A stretch of DNA of 64,000 nucleotides from the NCBI GenBank assembly GCA_040877545.1, contig JBBDNN010000062.1:1-64000 (forward strand). The letters run 5' to 3'. The position numbers were made by a program, and so were the translations under genes. Under the pieces are notes generated by a model that worked only from the letters and a program-made list of their open reading frames with translations, had not been told where the DNA came from and ran no database searches. The stretch is from Gracilimonas sp040877545. Lineage in GTDB: Bacteria; Bacteroidota; Rhodothermia; Balneolales; Balneolaceae. Positions 1-7,790 of this stretch are shown here, piece after piece. Numbering within the stretch: the first letter of the stretch is position 1; every line of letters starts with the position of its first letter.

Positions 1-54
1 CTTGCGACCCTTCGCTCCCAAAGCGAATGCGCTACCGGACTGCGCCACTCCCCG
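1..54 (-). tRNA. tRNA-Pro (anticodon UGG), 3' part cut off by window start
   Basis: Read on the minus strand from 54, the sequence gives a 7-nt acceptor 5' strand (CGGGGAG), a D arm closed by GCGC/GCGC, and an anticodon arm with stem TTCGC/GCGAA. The loop TTTGGGA places UGG at the anticodon. The variable and T arms and the 3' acceptor strand lie beyond position 1, so the gene is incomplete only because the window ends. Identity rests on the anticodon and the typical proline tRNA 5' half. Confidence 0.9.
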
Positions 55-135
55 GTTTTCAATAATAATCAATTGTTTCAAAGACCGTCAATATAAGAGT
101 CTTCAAATCTCAAATCAATTTAAAGGCCAATGATT

Positions 136-1095
136 TTATTCTTTAATTTTTACCAAGTATTCTCGAATAAATCCAATTCCATATGCTGTTAACTGAATAA
201 ATGATGCCGCTGTGCTCAAAAGTCCGATAGAAAATTTTTTATTTTTAAATGTGGCATGAAAAAAAATGAGAATAAAAAACAAAGCCACCGGAATGAGTAA
301 CATTTTAAACAGTGAAAAGTTCCAAAGAAGAGTGAGTAGAATAAATATCAGGCTTGCAAGAAAAAGAAGAGGTAAAGTATGTACGATTTTTATTTCTGAG
401 GGATAAAATCGACTGATATTTATACGGGCGCGTCCAAAGAAATGAAGTTGCTTAAAGAACTGAATTAAACTTGTACGTCTTTTATGATAGACAAAAGCAT
501 TGGGAATGAGGCCGGTTTTAAACCCATTTTTAATTATGCGAATACTAAACTCGATATCTTCGCCCATGCGGGTGATGCGATAACCTTTGGTTGTTTCAAA
601 TACTTCACGAGAAATTCCCATATTGAAACTGCGGGGATGAAAAGTATCAGCATGGCGTTTATTACCCCGAATTCCGCCGGTAGTAAACGGGGAAGTCATC
701 GCATAACTGATAGCTTTTTGTATGGGAGTGAAAGACTCATGAGCTCGATCAGGTCCGCCATAGGCATCGAGCCAATTATAGTTTAAAAAATTATCGATAG
801 TTTTAATGTAATGAGGTGGAATGAGGCAGTCGGAATCAAAAACAATAAAATAATCTCCAGCAGCTTTTTTAAAACCATAATTTCTGCTAAACCCCTGCCC
901 GGTATTTTCTTTATAAAAATATTTCAGATCCAGCGAGTCGGTGAATGTATTTACTACATCTTTACATGGAATAGTGGAACCATCATCCACAACCAGTACT
1001 TCAAAATTTTTTTCACTTTGCTTGCTAAGTGATTCCAGTAATTCCCTGATTTCATCGGGCCGGTTGAAAACTGGTATAATTATAGAATAAAACAT
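136..1095 (-). CDS. Family 2 glycosyltransferase, membrane-anchored at C-terminus
   Basis: The 319-residue protein begins directly with a GT-A nucleotide-binding fold. It has IIIPVFNRP near the start, VVDDGS around residues 35-40 and the metal-binding FDSD about residue 88. It should transfer a sugar from a nucleotide-sugar donor, probably to a lipid or polysaccharide acceptor at the inner face of the membrane. About residues 240-310 hold two or three hydrophobic segments that anchor it. Family is clear; acceptor and sugar cannot be read from sequence. It stands alone, between tRNA-Pro and an oppositely oriented gene, so no polysaccharide cluster helps to define its role. Confidence 0.85.
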   Translation of the reverse strand: MFYSIIIPVFNRPDEIRELLESLSKQSEKNFEVLVVDDGSTIPCKDVVNTFTDSLDLKYFYKENTGQGFSRNYGFKKAAGDYFIVFDSDCLIPPHYIKTIDNFLNYNWLDAYGGPDRAHESFTPIQKAISYAMTSPFTTGGIRGNKRHADTFHPRSFNMGISREVFETTKGYRITRMGEDIEFSIRIIKNGFKTGLIPNAFVYHKRRTSLIQFFKQLHFFGRARINISRFYPSEIKIVHTLPLLFLASLIFILLTLLWNFSLFKMLLIPVALFFILIFFHATFKNKKFSIGLLSTAASFIQLTAYGIGFIREYLVKIKE

Positions 1096-1239
1096 TTTTT
1101 AACCCCTGAATTTGCCAATAGAAAGTTGGAAGAAAATAGCTATATCATAATAAAGCATTGTAAATTTTTTTTAGAAATTTGCAGAAATATATTTTAAAAA
1201 TGCCTTTCTTTCAGCTCTTGATACTCAGAAATTTATTAT

Positions 1240-2319
1240 ATGAAGAGAATTTTATTATTTACCTTTTTTGCATTATGGTTTGCAGGGACACACGCTCAAT
1301 CTTTGCAGGTTTCTACTGTACCATCAACCGGTAATAATAATACGAGTCAATTTGCTGTGGGTGATGAACAAATCACCATTAGTAATTCTTCTTTAGCTTT
1401 CAATGAAGGTGCAGTATCTGCTGATATTGCGCATTCAGGAATTTCAGCCACTTTAGGGGAAACCGGTATTTCCGTTTTTGAAACTGATGGCACTAAGCTT
1501 ATTAATACCGATTATGATTTCGTTACTGATGACAGCTCTTTAAAAATATATGCAATGGGTAACGGCGGCTTTATTGTGAGAGAAAATATTGCCAATTTCC
1601 TGTTGTATAACTCTTATGGCACTATCCGTCATTCTGTCTCGAACAGTTCCCAAAGTACCGAAGGAGAATCAATCTCGGAACTTGCCTCAGATCCTGCTTT
1701 TAAAACTGTTGTTTTATATAATCCCAAAATTGTAAGAAATGGACAAGAGGGATCACGGGCGCAGCTTGTTACTATGGATGGAGGTACTACAGATTTTTAT
1801 AATAGCCAGGACCGAGCAATCAGAATGGTGAATGTGACTGAAAATGGGCAGTATATAAATATTGTCACCTATCAAACCGGGACCGATGATGTTGTGTTAA
1901 TTATGGACCGCTTTGGTAACCAATTGAGTGAAATTCCTTTTGATCAAAACATTGCTGATGTACGTGTTTCTAATGATGGGAGATTTATCACAATTCGTTC
2001 GAATAGCCGGGTGGCGGCGCATTCAGTTCTTAGCAGAGAAAGGGTTGGCAGTACCAGTTTCAGGAGTACGCTACATTTTGCTGAATACATTCCAGAGGAT
2101 AAAACCATTATCGCATTAACTGCTGATAAATCAGGCTCGGTGCTATCTAATATAGAATTTCATGCAATTAATGTTGCAGCCCGTGCAATTGAAAGGCAGG
2201 CATTTAATTCATCATTAGGCACAACTGATATAATTCCAGTTTACTTAACACGAGAGGGTAGATTCAATTATTCTATTTCGGGTTTTAGCCAGAAGTTGAA
2301 TGTGAAGGCTTCTTTTTAG
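1240..2319 (+). CDS. Exported protein of unknown function, probable beta-propeller-like fold
   Basis: A 359-residue protein with a clear signal peptide (MKRI start, hydrophobic core, cut near THAQ, residues 17-20). The mature part is rich in Ser/Thr/Asn, lacks membrane segments, and shows recurring beta-strand blocks of the kind (N)GxYINIVTY and DGRFITIRS, which suggest a propeller-like repeat fold. There is no T9SS sorting tail and no recognisable catalytic motif. I do not recognise the family. It is monocistronic, followed by the convergent clpC gene. The ATG at 1240 is well placed before the signal peptide. Confidence 0.7.
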   Translation: MKRILLFTFFALWFAGTHAQSLQVSTVPSTGNNNTSQFAVGDEQITISNSSLAFNEGAVSADIAHSGISATLGETGISVFETDGTKLINTDYDFVTDDSSLKIYAMGNGGFIVRENIANFLLYNSYGTIRHSVSNSSQSTEGESISELASDPAFKTVVLYNPKIVRNGQEGSRAQLVTMDGGTTDFYNSQDRAIRMVNVTENGQYINIVTYQTGTDDVVLIMDRFGNQLSEIPFDQNIADVRVSNDGRFITIRSNSRVAAHSVLSRERVGSTSFRSTLHFAEYIPEDKTIIALTADKSGSVLSNIEFHAINVAARAIERQAFNSSLGTTDIIPVYLTREGRFNYSISGFSQKLNVKASF

Positions 2320-2360
2320 TAGAGAAATTCTCTTCGTTACCCTGCAAATTAATTAGTCAA

Positions 2361-2398
2361 TAAAAAATAAAAAAGCCTCACTCAAACGAGCGAGGCTT
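2361..2398 (-). terminator. Rho-independent terminator of clpC
   Basis: On the minus strand an 11-bp GC-rich stem with one mismatch (AAGCCTC.. / ..GAGGCTT, 2373-2398) is followed by a U-rich tract (2361-2372). It lies 27 nt past the clpC stop. The stem could also slow transcripts of the convergent gene ending at 2319, but the T tract is only on the clpC side. Confidence 0.85.
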
Positions 2399-2424
2399 AA
2401 GATTTAATTCAAAAATTATTTGAA

Positions 2425-4998
2425 TTAAGCTTCTTTGGCTTCTTCAGAATCTTCCTGTGGTTCTTCTTCTGTCTCATTCTTTTTTGAGGCAGGTTTTACA
2501 TCAACCCAGTCGAAAGCGATATTATCTCTGGATTTGTTCATCTTTATTTTGATGACTGAACCTTCGCCATGTTTATTCTCAAGCAGCTCTTCAGCCAATG
2601 GATCTTCGATGTATTTTTGGATAGCACGTTTTAAAGGACGAGCTCCGTATTTTTGATCAAAGCCACGTTCAGCAATAAATTCTTTGGCTGCTCTGGTTAC
2701 CTCAATCTCATATCCAAGTTCATTTATTCTCTTGAAGAGATCTTCATTCATCAGATCAATGATCTGGAAAATATCTTCTTTTTCAAGAGGTCTGAACGTG
2801 ATTACATCGTCAATTCTGTTCAGGAATTCCGGGTTAAAGACTTTCTTCAGGGCGTCCTGAATGGTAGTCTTCATTTTTGCGTAGTCGAAAGCAGAATCAT
2901 CTGCATCAAACCCAATACCTTTACCCATATTTCGAATATCACGGGCACCAATATTTGAAGTCATAATGATTATGGTATTCCGGAAATCGACTTTTCGTCC
3001 AAGGCTATCGGTCAGAATTCCATCATCCAGTACCTGGAGCAAAATGTTGAAGACATCAGGATGTGCTTTTTCAATTTCATCCAAAAGAACCACGCTGTAT
3101 GGTTTTCGGCGTACCTTTTCGGTGAGAATGCCACCTTCTTCATAGCCGACATAACCCGGAGGTGCTCCGACTAAACGAGACACGGAAAATTTCTCCATAT
3201 ACTCACTCATATCAACCCTGATGAGAGTGTCTTCTTTATCGAAAAGATAACCGGAAAGCACTTTGGCCATTTCGGTTTTACCAACTCCCGTTGGCCCTAA
3301 AAATATAAAGGAACCAATGGGCCGGGATGGATCTTTTAACCCTGCTCTTGTTCTTTGAATGGCTTTGGTAAGCTTGACAATCGCTTCTTTCTGACCAATA
3401 ACTTTACCAGAAAGGCTTTCCTTCATTTTCAGAAGTTTCTGGCCTTCATTCTGGCTTATTTTATTGACGGGAACTCCGCTCATCATTGCAATTACGGAAG
3501 CAACATCCTCTTCCTCAACATCATAAACAATGTTTTCAGATTCTTTTTCCCATTCTCTCTGCGCCATCTCAAGATCTTCTATCAGTCTTTTTTCTTTGTC
3601 GCGCAGTCGGGCTGCTTCTTCAAAACGTTGTTTTTTAACCATCGAGTTCTTCTCATTACTGGTCACCTCGATATTTTCTTCGAGGTCAATAATATTTTGA
3701 GGAACTGTGATATTGGATAAATGAACCCGTGCACCGGCTTCATCCAGGGCATCAATTGCTTTATCCGGAAGAAAGTGATCGGTTACATAACGATCGGTTA
3801 ATTTTACACAGGCAGTGAGAGCTTCTTCCGTGTAGCGAACACTGTGATGCTTCTCATACTTATCTTTGATTTGGTTTAGAATTTCCCCGGTTTCTTCAGC
3901 GGTGGTAGGATCTACCATTATTCTCTGGAACCGTCGTTCAAGTGCGCCATCTTTTTCAATATACTGTCGGTACTCATTGAGAGTAGTTGCACCGATAGCT
4001 TGAATATCGCCCCGGGCAAGAGCCGGTTTCAGCATATTGGATGCATCAAGCGAACCGCTTGCACCGCCGGCGCCAACTATGGTATGCAGTTCATCGATAA
4101 ACAGAATTACATTATCTGTCTTTTCGAGTTCGGTCATTACAGCTTTCATTCGTTCTTCAAACTGACCGCGGTATTTTGTGCCGGCCACAAGGGCTGCCAA
4201 ATCAAGTGCAATTACGCGTTTATCATAAAGTACACGTGATACTTTTCTTTCTATGATGCGTGCTGCAAGGCCTTCTGCAATTGCTGTTTTCCCAACACCT
4301 GGTTCCCCAATGAGAACCGGGTTATTTTTTTTGCGGCGGCTTAAAACCTGAGCTACTCGTTCAATTTCTTTTTCCCGGCCAATGATTGGATCTAGCCGGC
4401 CTTCTTCAGCCATTTCGGTGAGATCCCGGCCAAAGTTATCAAGTACTGGTGTTTTAGATTTTTCCATTTTCTTTTCTCTTGAGCTCCCGGATCCGGTAGA
4501 TCCTTTTGATGAGGAAACGCTCGCTGAAACAGAAGAAGCATCTGCATGTTCTTCACGAGATTTTCCAGAAATAATGAGGTCCAGTTCTTCGCGAACTGCA
4601 TCGTATGAGATACTAAATTGTTGTAAGATCTGAGCGGCTATATTTTCATCATCCCTCAAAAGAGATAGTAAAAGGTGCTCGGTTCCAATTGTATCACTTT
4701 TATAAAGTTTAGCTTCCAAATAGGTGATTCGAAGAACCTTTTCGGCCTGTTTTGTTAGAGGTATATTCCCTACCTGTACAGTTCCGCCTGTTCCGCGAAC
4801 AGTATCTTCGATGGTTTTTTTCAGCTTAAAAAGGTCGCAATCTAAATTTTTAAGAATACGTACCGCTACCCCATCACCTAAACGTACAATACCTAAAATT
4901 AAATGTTCTGTCCCTATATAATCATGGCCTAGCCGCAGGGCTTCCTCACGGCTGAACTGTATTACATCTCGAACTTTACTTGAAAAATTTCCCTCCAT
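2425..4998 (-). CDS. clpC: ClpC-type AAA+ unfoldase (Hsp100)
   Basis: 857 residues, normal for ClpC. Order: N-domain with two Clp repeats (1-145), a Ser-rich linker (about 150-185), AAA-1 with Walker A GEPGVGKT (231-238) and Walker B VILFIDE, a UVR-like coiled middle segment (about 450-480), then AAA-2 with Walker A GPTGVGKT (568-575) and VVLLDEIEKAHPDVF. An IGF tripeptide near 695 is the kind of loop that docks on ClpP. It should unfold substrates, chosen by adaptors, for ClpP proteolysis in the cytosol. The short middle domain and UVR motif favour ClpC over ClpB. The acidic C-terminal tail (last 20 residues) is lineage-specific. Own terminator downstream; separated from gpmI upstream by another terminator. 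Confidence 0.96.
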   Translation of the reverse strand: MEGNFSSKVRDVIQFSREEALRLGHDYIGTEHLILGIVRLGDGVAVRILKNLDCDLFKLKKTIEDTVRGTGGTVQVGNIPLTKQAEKVLRITYLEAKLYKSDTIGTEHLLLSLLRDDENIAAQILQQFSISYDAVREELDLIISGKSREEHADASSVSASVSSSKGSTGSGSSREKKMEKSKTPVLDNFGRDLTEMAEEGRLDPIIGREKEIERVAQVLSRRKKNNPVLIGEPGVGKTAIAEGLAARIIERKVSRVLYDKRVIALDLAALVAGTKYRGQFEERMKAVMTELEKTDNVILFIDELHTIVGAGGASGSLDASNMLKPALARGDIQAIGATTLNEYRQYIEKDGALERRFQRIMVDPTTAEETGEILNQIKDKYEKHHSVRYTEEALTACVKLTDRYVTDHFLPDKAIDALDEAGARVHLSNITVPQNIIDLEENIEVTSNEKNSMVKKQRFEEAARLRDKEKRLIEDLEMAQREWEKESENIVYDVEEEDVASVIAMMSGVPVNKISQNEGQKLLKMKESLSGKVIGQKEAIVKLTKAIQRTRAGLKDPSRPIGSFIFLGPTGVGKTEMAKVLSGYLFDKEDTLIRVDMSEYMEKFSVSRLVGAPPGYVGYEEGGILTEKVRRKPYSVVLLDEIEKAHPDVFNILLQVLDDGILTDSLGRKVDFRNTIIIMTSNIGARDIRNMGKGIGFDADDSAFDYAKMKTTIQDALKKVFNPEFLNRIDDVITFRPLEKEDIFQIIDLMNEDLFKRINELGYEIEVTRAAKEFIAERGFDQKYGARPLKRAIQKYIEDPLAEELLENKHGEGSVIKIKMNKSRDNIAFDWVDVKPASKKNETEEEPQEDSEEAKEA

Positions 4999-5042
4999 CT
5001 GACGTGTCCTTTTTTTGCTAAATGAGATTCTTTGATTTCAGA

Positions 5043-5064
5043 TAAAAAACGTGCCACTTGGCAC
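5043..5064 (-). terminator. Rho-independent terminator between gpmI and clpC
   Basis: On the minus strand the perfect inverted repeat GTGCC-AAGT-GGCAC (5051-5064) is followed by a run of six T (5044-5049). It sits 70 nt past the gpmI stop and 45 nt before the clpC start, so it probably ends the rpsT-gpmI transcript. The clpC promoter would then overlap or follow it; I could not assign one. Confidence 0.75.
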
Positions 5065-5133
5065 TTTAGTTCATTACTATCCCAAGGTAGTAGGGCGCCT
5101 GTGTAAATGCAAACTAAATGATTATAGAAATAA

Positions 5134-6648
5134 TCAAAACAGAGAATTTCCGGTCATTTCTTCCGGCTGATCTATGCCAATTAATTTGAGTAATGTGGGA
5201 GCCACATCGGCAAGTATTCCATCATGCATTTCTACATCTTCAGGGAAATTAACCAGGATGGCAGGTACATCAGCTGTAGTGTGTGCTGTGTGCGGGCTTC
5301 CATCGGCTTTTATCATACAATCTGCATTCCCATGATCAGCAATTATCAGGGAGCGGTAGCCATGGGCATTGGCTGTTTCCAATACTCTTTTTAATTGTAC
5401 ATCTATAGTTTCGACCGCTTTGATGGCGGCTTCCATTATTCCGGTATGTCCCACCATATCAGGGTTGGCAAAATTGAGTACAACAAATTGATATTTTTCA
5501 GTTGCAAGTTCTTCGCAAAGGGTAGAGGCTACTTCTTCCGCATTCATCTCTGGTTGAAGATCGTAGGTAGCCACTTTGGGACTGGGGATTACTGTTCGGT
5601 CTTCCCCTTTATTTGGAATTTCCACACCACCATTAAAAAAATAAGTTACATGAGGATATTTTTCCGTCTCGGCTATTCTGAATTGCTTCATTCCTTTTTT
5701 ACTGATCCATTCGCCGATAGTATTTTCTAGTACTTGTGGAGGATAGGCCACATGTGCAAAATCGAATGTCTTATCATAAGAAGTGAAAGAAGTATAGTGC
5801 AGATTCAAGTCTTCAACCTCAAACTCACTAAAACCCGGTTCATTGAGAGCCCTGGAAATTTGCCGTGCCCTGTCGCCCCGGATGTTATAAAAAATCACCA
5901 CATCATCCTTTTCTATTCCAGACCGCTTTGAATCATCCAAAACAATAGGCTGTATGAATTCATCAGTAACATCATTTTTATAGGAGTCGCCAAAAGCTTC
6001 GGTGGCTGAATTAAATTTCTCTCCTTTTCGATGCACCAGTAAATCGTAAGCAAGTTTAATACGTTCCCAGCGGTTATCACGATCCATGGCGTAATATCGA
6101 CCTATCACAGAGGCAAGCTTTCCCGTTCCTATTTCAGCAGCTTTTTTCTCAAATTCATGGGCATATTCAATTCCGCCGGAAGGGGAAGTATCCCTTCCAT
6201 CTGTAAAAGCGTGAACAAAAACGTCGTCTATATTTTTTTTTTGGCATAATTCGAGCAAGGCAAATAAGTGCTGATTATGGCTGTGTACGCCCCCGTCAGA
6301 AAACAGACCCATTATGTGGATCTTATTTTTGGGTTTTGCTTTTTGAATAGCTTGCAAAAGAGTTTCATTTTCAAAAAATGAACCGTCTTCAATGGCTTTA
6401 TTTATTCGGGAAAGTTCTTGCCATACAATTCTGCCGGCGCCAATATTCAAATGGCCAACTTCAGAATTACCAAACTGGCCTTCGGGTAAGCCCGCACCCT
6501 CTCCACTGGCGGAGAGTTTTGAATGGGGAAAATCCCGAAAAAGGGAATCGATGAAAGGCTTGTCAGCTTTGTCAACTGCGCTGACGGATGGATCAACAGC
6601 CAAGCCGAACCCATCTAAAATTACAAGTAAAGCTTTAGATTCTCCCAT
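5134..6648 (-). CDS. gpmI: 2,3-bisphosphoglycerate-independent phosphoglycerate mutase
   Basis: 504 residues, close to the usual 505-515. It interconverts 3- and 2-phosphoglycerate in glycolysis using two Mn2+ ions and a phosphoserine intermediate. Visible motifs are LDGFG with metal ligand Asp12, the catalytic GNSEVGH with Ser62, SDGGVHSH, FTDGRDTSP, GRYYAMDRD, and the second metal site ADHGNAD plus PHTAHTT near the C-terminus. It lies only 32 nt downstream of rpsT in the same direction, so co-transcription from the rpsT promoter is likely, with the hairpin at 5043-5064 as the end. Confidence 0.97.
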   Translation of the reverse strand: MGESKALLVILDGFGLAVDPSVSAVDKADKPFIDSLFRDFPHSKLSASGEGAGLPEGQFGNSEVGHLNIGAGRIVWQELSRINKAIEDGSFFENETLLQAIQKAKPKNKIHIMGLFSDGGVHSHNQHLFALLELCQKKNIDDVFVHAFTDGRDTSPSGGIEYAHEFEKKAAEIGTGKLASVIGRYYAMDRDNRWERIKLAYDLLVHRKGEKFNSATEAFGDSYKNDVTDEFIQPIVLDDSKRSGIEKDDVVIFYNIRGDRARQISRALNEPGFSEFEVEDLNLHYTSFTSYDKTFDFAHVAYPPQVLENTIGEWISKKGMKQFRIAETEKYPHVTYFFNGGVEIPNKGEDRTVIPSPKVATYDLQPEMNAEEVASTLCEELATEKYQFVVLNFANPDMVGHTGIMEAAIKAVETIDVQLKRVLETANAHGYRSLIIADHGNADCMIKADGSPHTAHTTADVPAILVNFPEDVEMHDGILADVAPTLLKLIGIDQPEEMTGNSLF

Positions 6649-6680
6649 AGGGATTTCTTCGGATGGGTTGCTATCGGTTT

Positions 6681-6932
6681 TTATAAGTTAGTTACGTGCC
6701 TGGTAAGCTGCGCTTTTTTGCGGGCGGCAGTATTTTGATGAATAATACCTTTCGTACTCATTCTGTCGATATAAGAAAAAGCATCGCTAAGAGCTGATTC
6801 TGCTTTTGTTTTATCGGTTTCTGAGAGAACAGTTTTTATTAAAGTTCTCATTTTAGAACGCCGGGTACGGTTGTGATCTCTTTTTTGTTCAGCCTGGCGA
6901 ACACGTTTGATCGCTTGTTTAGTCTGTGGCAT
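6681..6932 (-). CDS. rpsT: 30S ribosomal protein S20
   Basis: 83 residues, strongly basic, with the S20 pattern MPQTKQAIKRVRQ, R..RS.MRT.IK and the C-terminal KGIIHQNTAARKKAQLT. S20 binds 16S rRNA helices early in 30S assembly. The ATG at 6932 follows a consensus Bacteroidota-type promoter (6983-7013). Its neighbour gpmI follows in the same direction after 32 nt, a ribosomal-glycolytic pairing that suggests growth-linked expression. Confidence 0.96.
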   Translation of the reverse strand: MPQTKQAIKRVRQAEQKRDHNRTRRSKMRTLIKTVLSETDKTKAESALSDAFSYIDRMSTKGIIHQNTAARKKAQLTRHVTNL

Positions 6933-6982
6933 TGTTTAATATACTTTTTAAGTTCATTATTGCCCGATTTTTTTCGAGAAGC

Positions 6983-7013
6983 CAAAATTAAGATTTATGT
7001 AAACATTAAACAA
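6983..7013 (-). promoter_or_regulatory. Bacteroidota-type promoter of rpsT
   Basis: Minus strand reads TTG (7013-7011), 20 nt spacer, TAATTTTG (6990-6983). This matches the -33/-7 TTG-N19-21-TAnnTTTG form exactly. Predicted start of transcription is around 6976, giving a leader of about 44 nt before the rpsT ATG. Confidence 0.65.
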
Positions 7014-7020
7014 GAAATGA

Positions 7021-7051
7021 TTGAATAATTAACAGGATAAACTTAATTTAG
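7021..7051 (+). promoter_or_regulatory. Possible promoter of cmk-rpsA
   Basis: TTG (7021-7023), 20 nt, TAATTTAG (7044-7051), which is one base from TAnnTTTG. The start of transcription would fall within a few bases of the cmk ATG at 7062, giving a nearly leaderless mRNA. It lies back to back with the rpsT promoter. Confidence 0.4.
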
Positions 7052-7061
7052 CCGATCTGTT

Positions 7062-7730
7062 ATGATAGTAGTAATCGATGGGCCCGCAGGATCGGGTAAA
7101 AGTTCAACAGCTAAGGCAGTGGCCGACCAACTTCAGATTCAATTTCTTGACTCTGGAGCTTTATATCGTGTTGCCACCCTAATTTATTTGAACTGTAACC
7201 AAGATTTCGAACTGTTCTTTGAACAACTGGAAAAAAGTAATATTTCGTTTTACTTCAAAGAGAAAATATTTCATGTTTTGCTAAATGGCCGTGATGTTTC
7301 AGATGCCATACGAAAAATGGAAGTTTCTCAATATGTAAGCGAAGTAGCTGCGAATCCTAAAATCCGTTCATATATAAATGATCTGATGCGAGAAGTTGTT
7401 AATCACGATATATATATAGCAGATGGACGAGATTTAGGAACAGCGGTGTTCCCCGACGCGCCCTTAAAGTTTTTTATGGTAGCGGATTTGGAAACTCGTG
7501 CTAAACGCAGATATGAAGAAGTAAAAGCGCAGGGTAAAAATATCACCCTTAGTAAGGTGAAAGAAAATATTACCCAGCGAGATAAGGTCGATTCAACAAG
7601 ATCAGCTGATCCTCTCAAGAAAGCGGATGATGCTATCTTAGTTGATACCTCGAGCCTTGCTTTTAAACAACAAGTTACATTTATCAGTGAAAAGGTTCTT
7701 AAATTGATCGCATCAAAACAGAATAAATAA
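7062..7730 (+). CDS. cmk: Cytidylate kinase
   Basis: 222 residues, standard for bacterial CMP kinase. It phosphorylates CMP/dCMP with ATP in the cytosol. P-loop GPAGSGKS at residues 7-14, the CMP-binding LDSGALYR, the DGRDLGTAVFPDA block (about residues 122-134) and an arginine-rich lid (RAKRRYEE...RDKVDSTRS) are all present. It precedes rpsA by 60 nt in the same direction; the cmk-rpsA pairing is widespread in bacteria and supports both calls. Confidence 0.96.
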   Translation: MIVVIDGPAGSGKSSTAKAVADQLQIQFLDSGALYRVATLIYLNCNQDFELFFEQLEKSNISFYFKEKIFHVLLNGRDVSDAIRKMEVSQYVSEVAANPKIRSYINDLMREVVNHDIYIADGRDLGTAVFPDAPLKFFMVADLETRAKRRYEEVKAQGKNITLSKVKENITQRDKVDSTRSADPLKKADDAILVDTSSLAFKQQVTFISEKVLKLIASKQNK

Positions 7731-7745
7731 ACCTTAATCTTATCC

Positions 7746-7766
7746 CACACCTGAAAGTCAGATGTG
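7746..7766 (+). promoter_or_regulatory. Hairpin in the cmk-rpsA spacer
   Basis: Stem CACA-C-CTGA / TCAG-A-TGTG (9 positions, one C/A mismatch) with a 3-nt AAG loop, 24 nt before the rpsA ATG. No T tract follows, so it is not a classic terminator. It could shape rpsA translation, since S1 autocontrols its mRNA in Escherichia coli; that link is inference. Confidence 0.4.
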
Positions 7767-7790
7767 AGGTAAAACAATTAACTAATTAGA

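Noticed and set aside
7746..7766. Terminator between cmk and rpsA
   Set aside because: The hairpin has no T tract and the two genes are normally co-transcribed.
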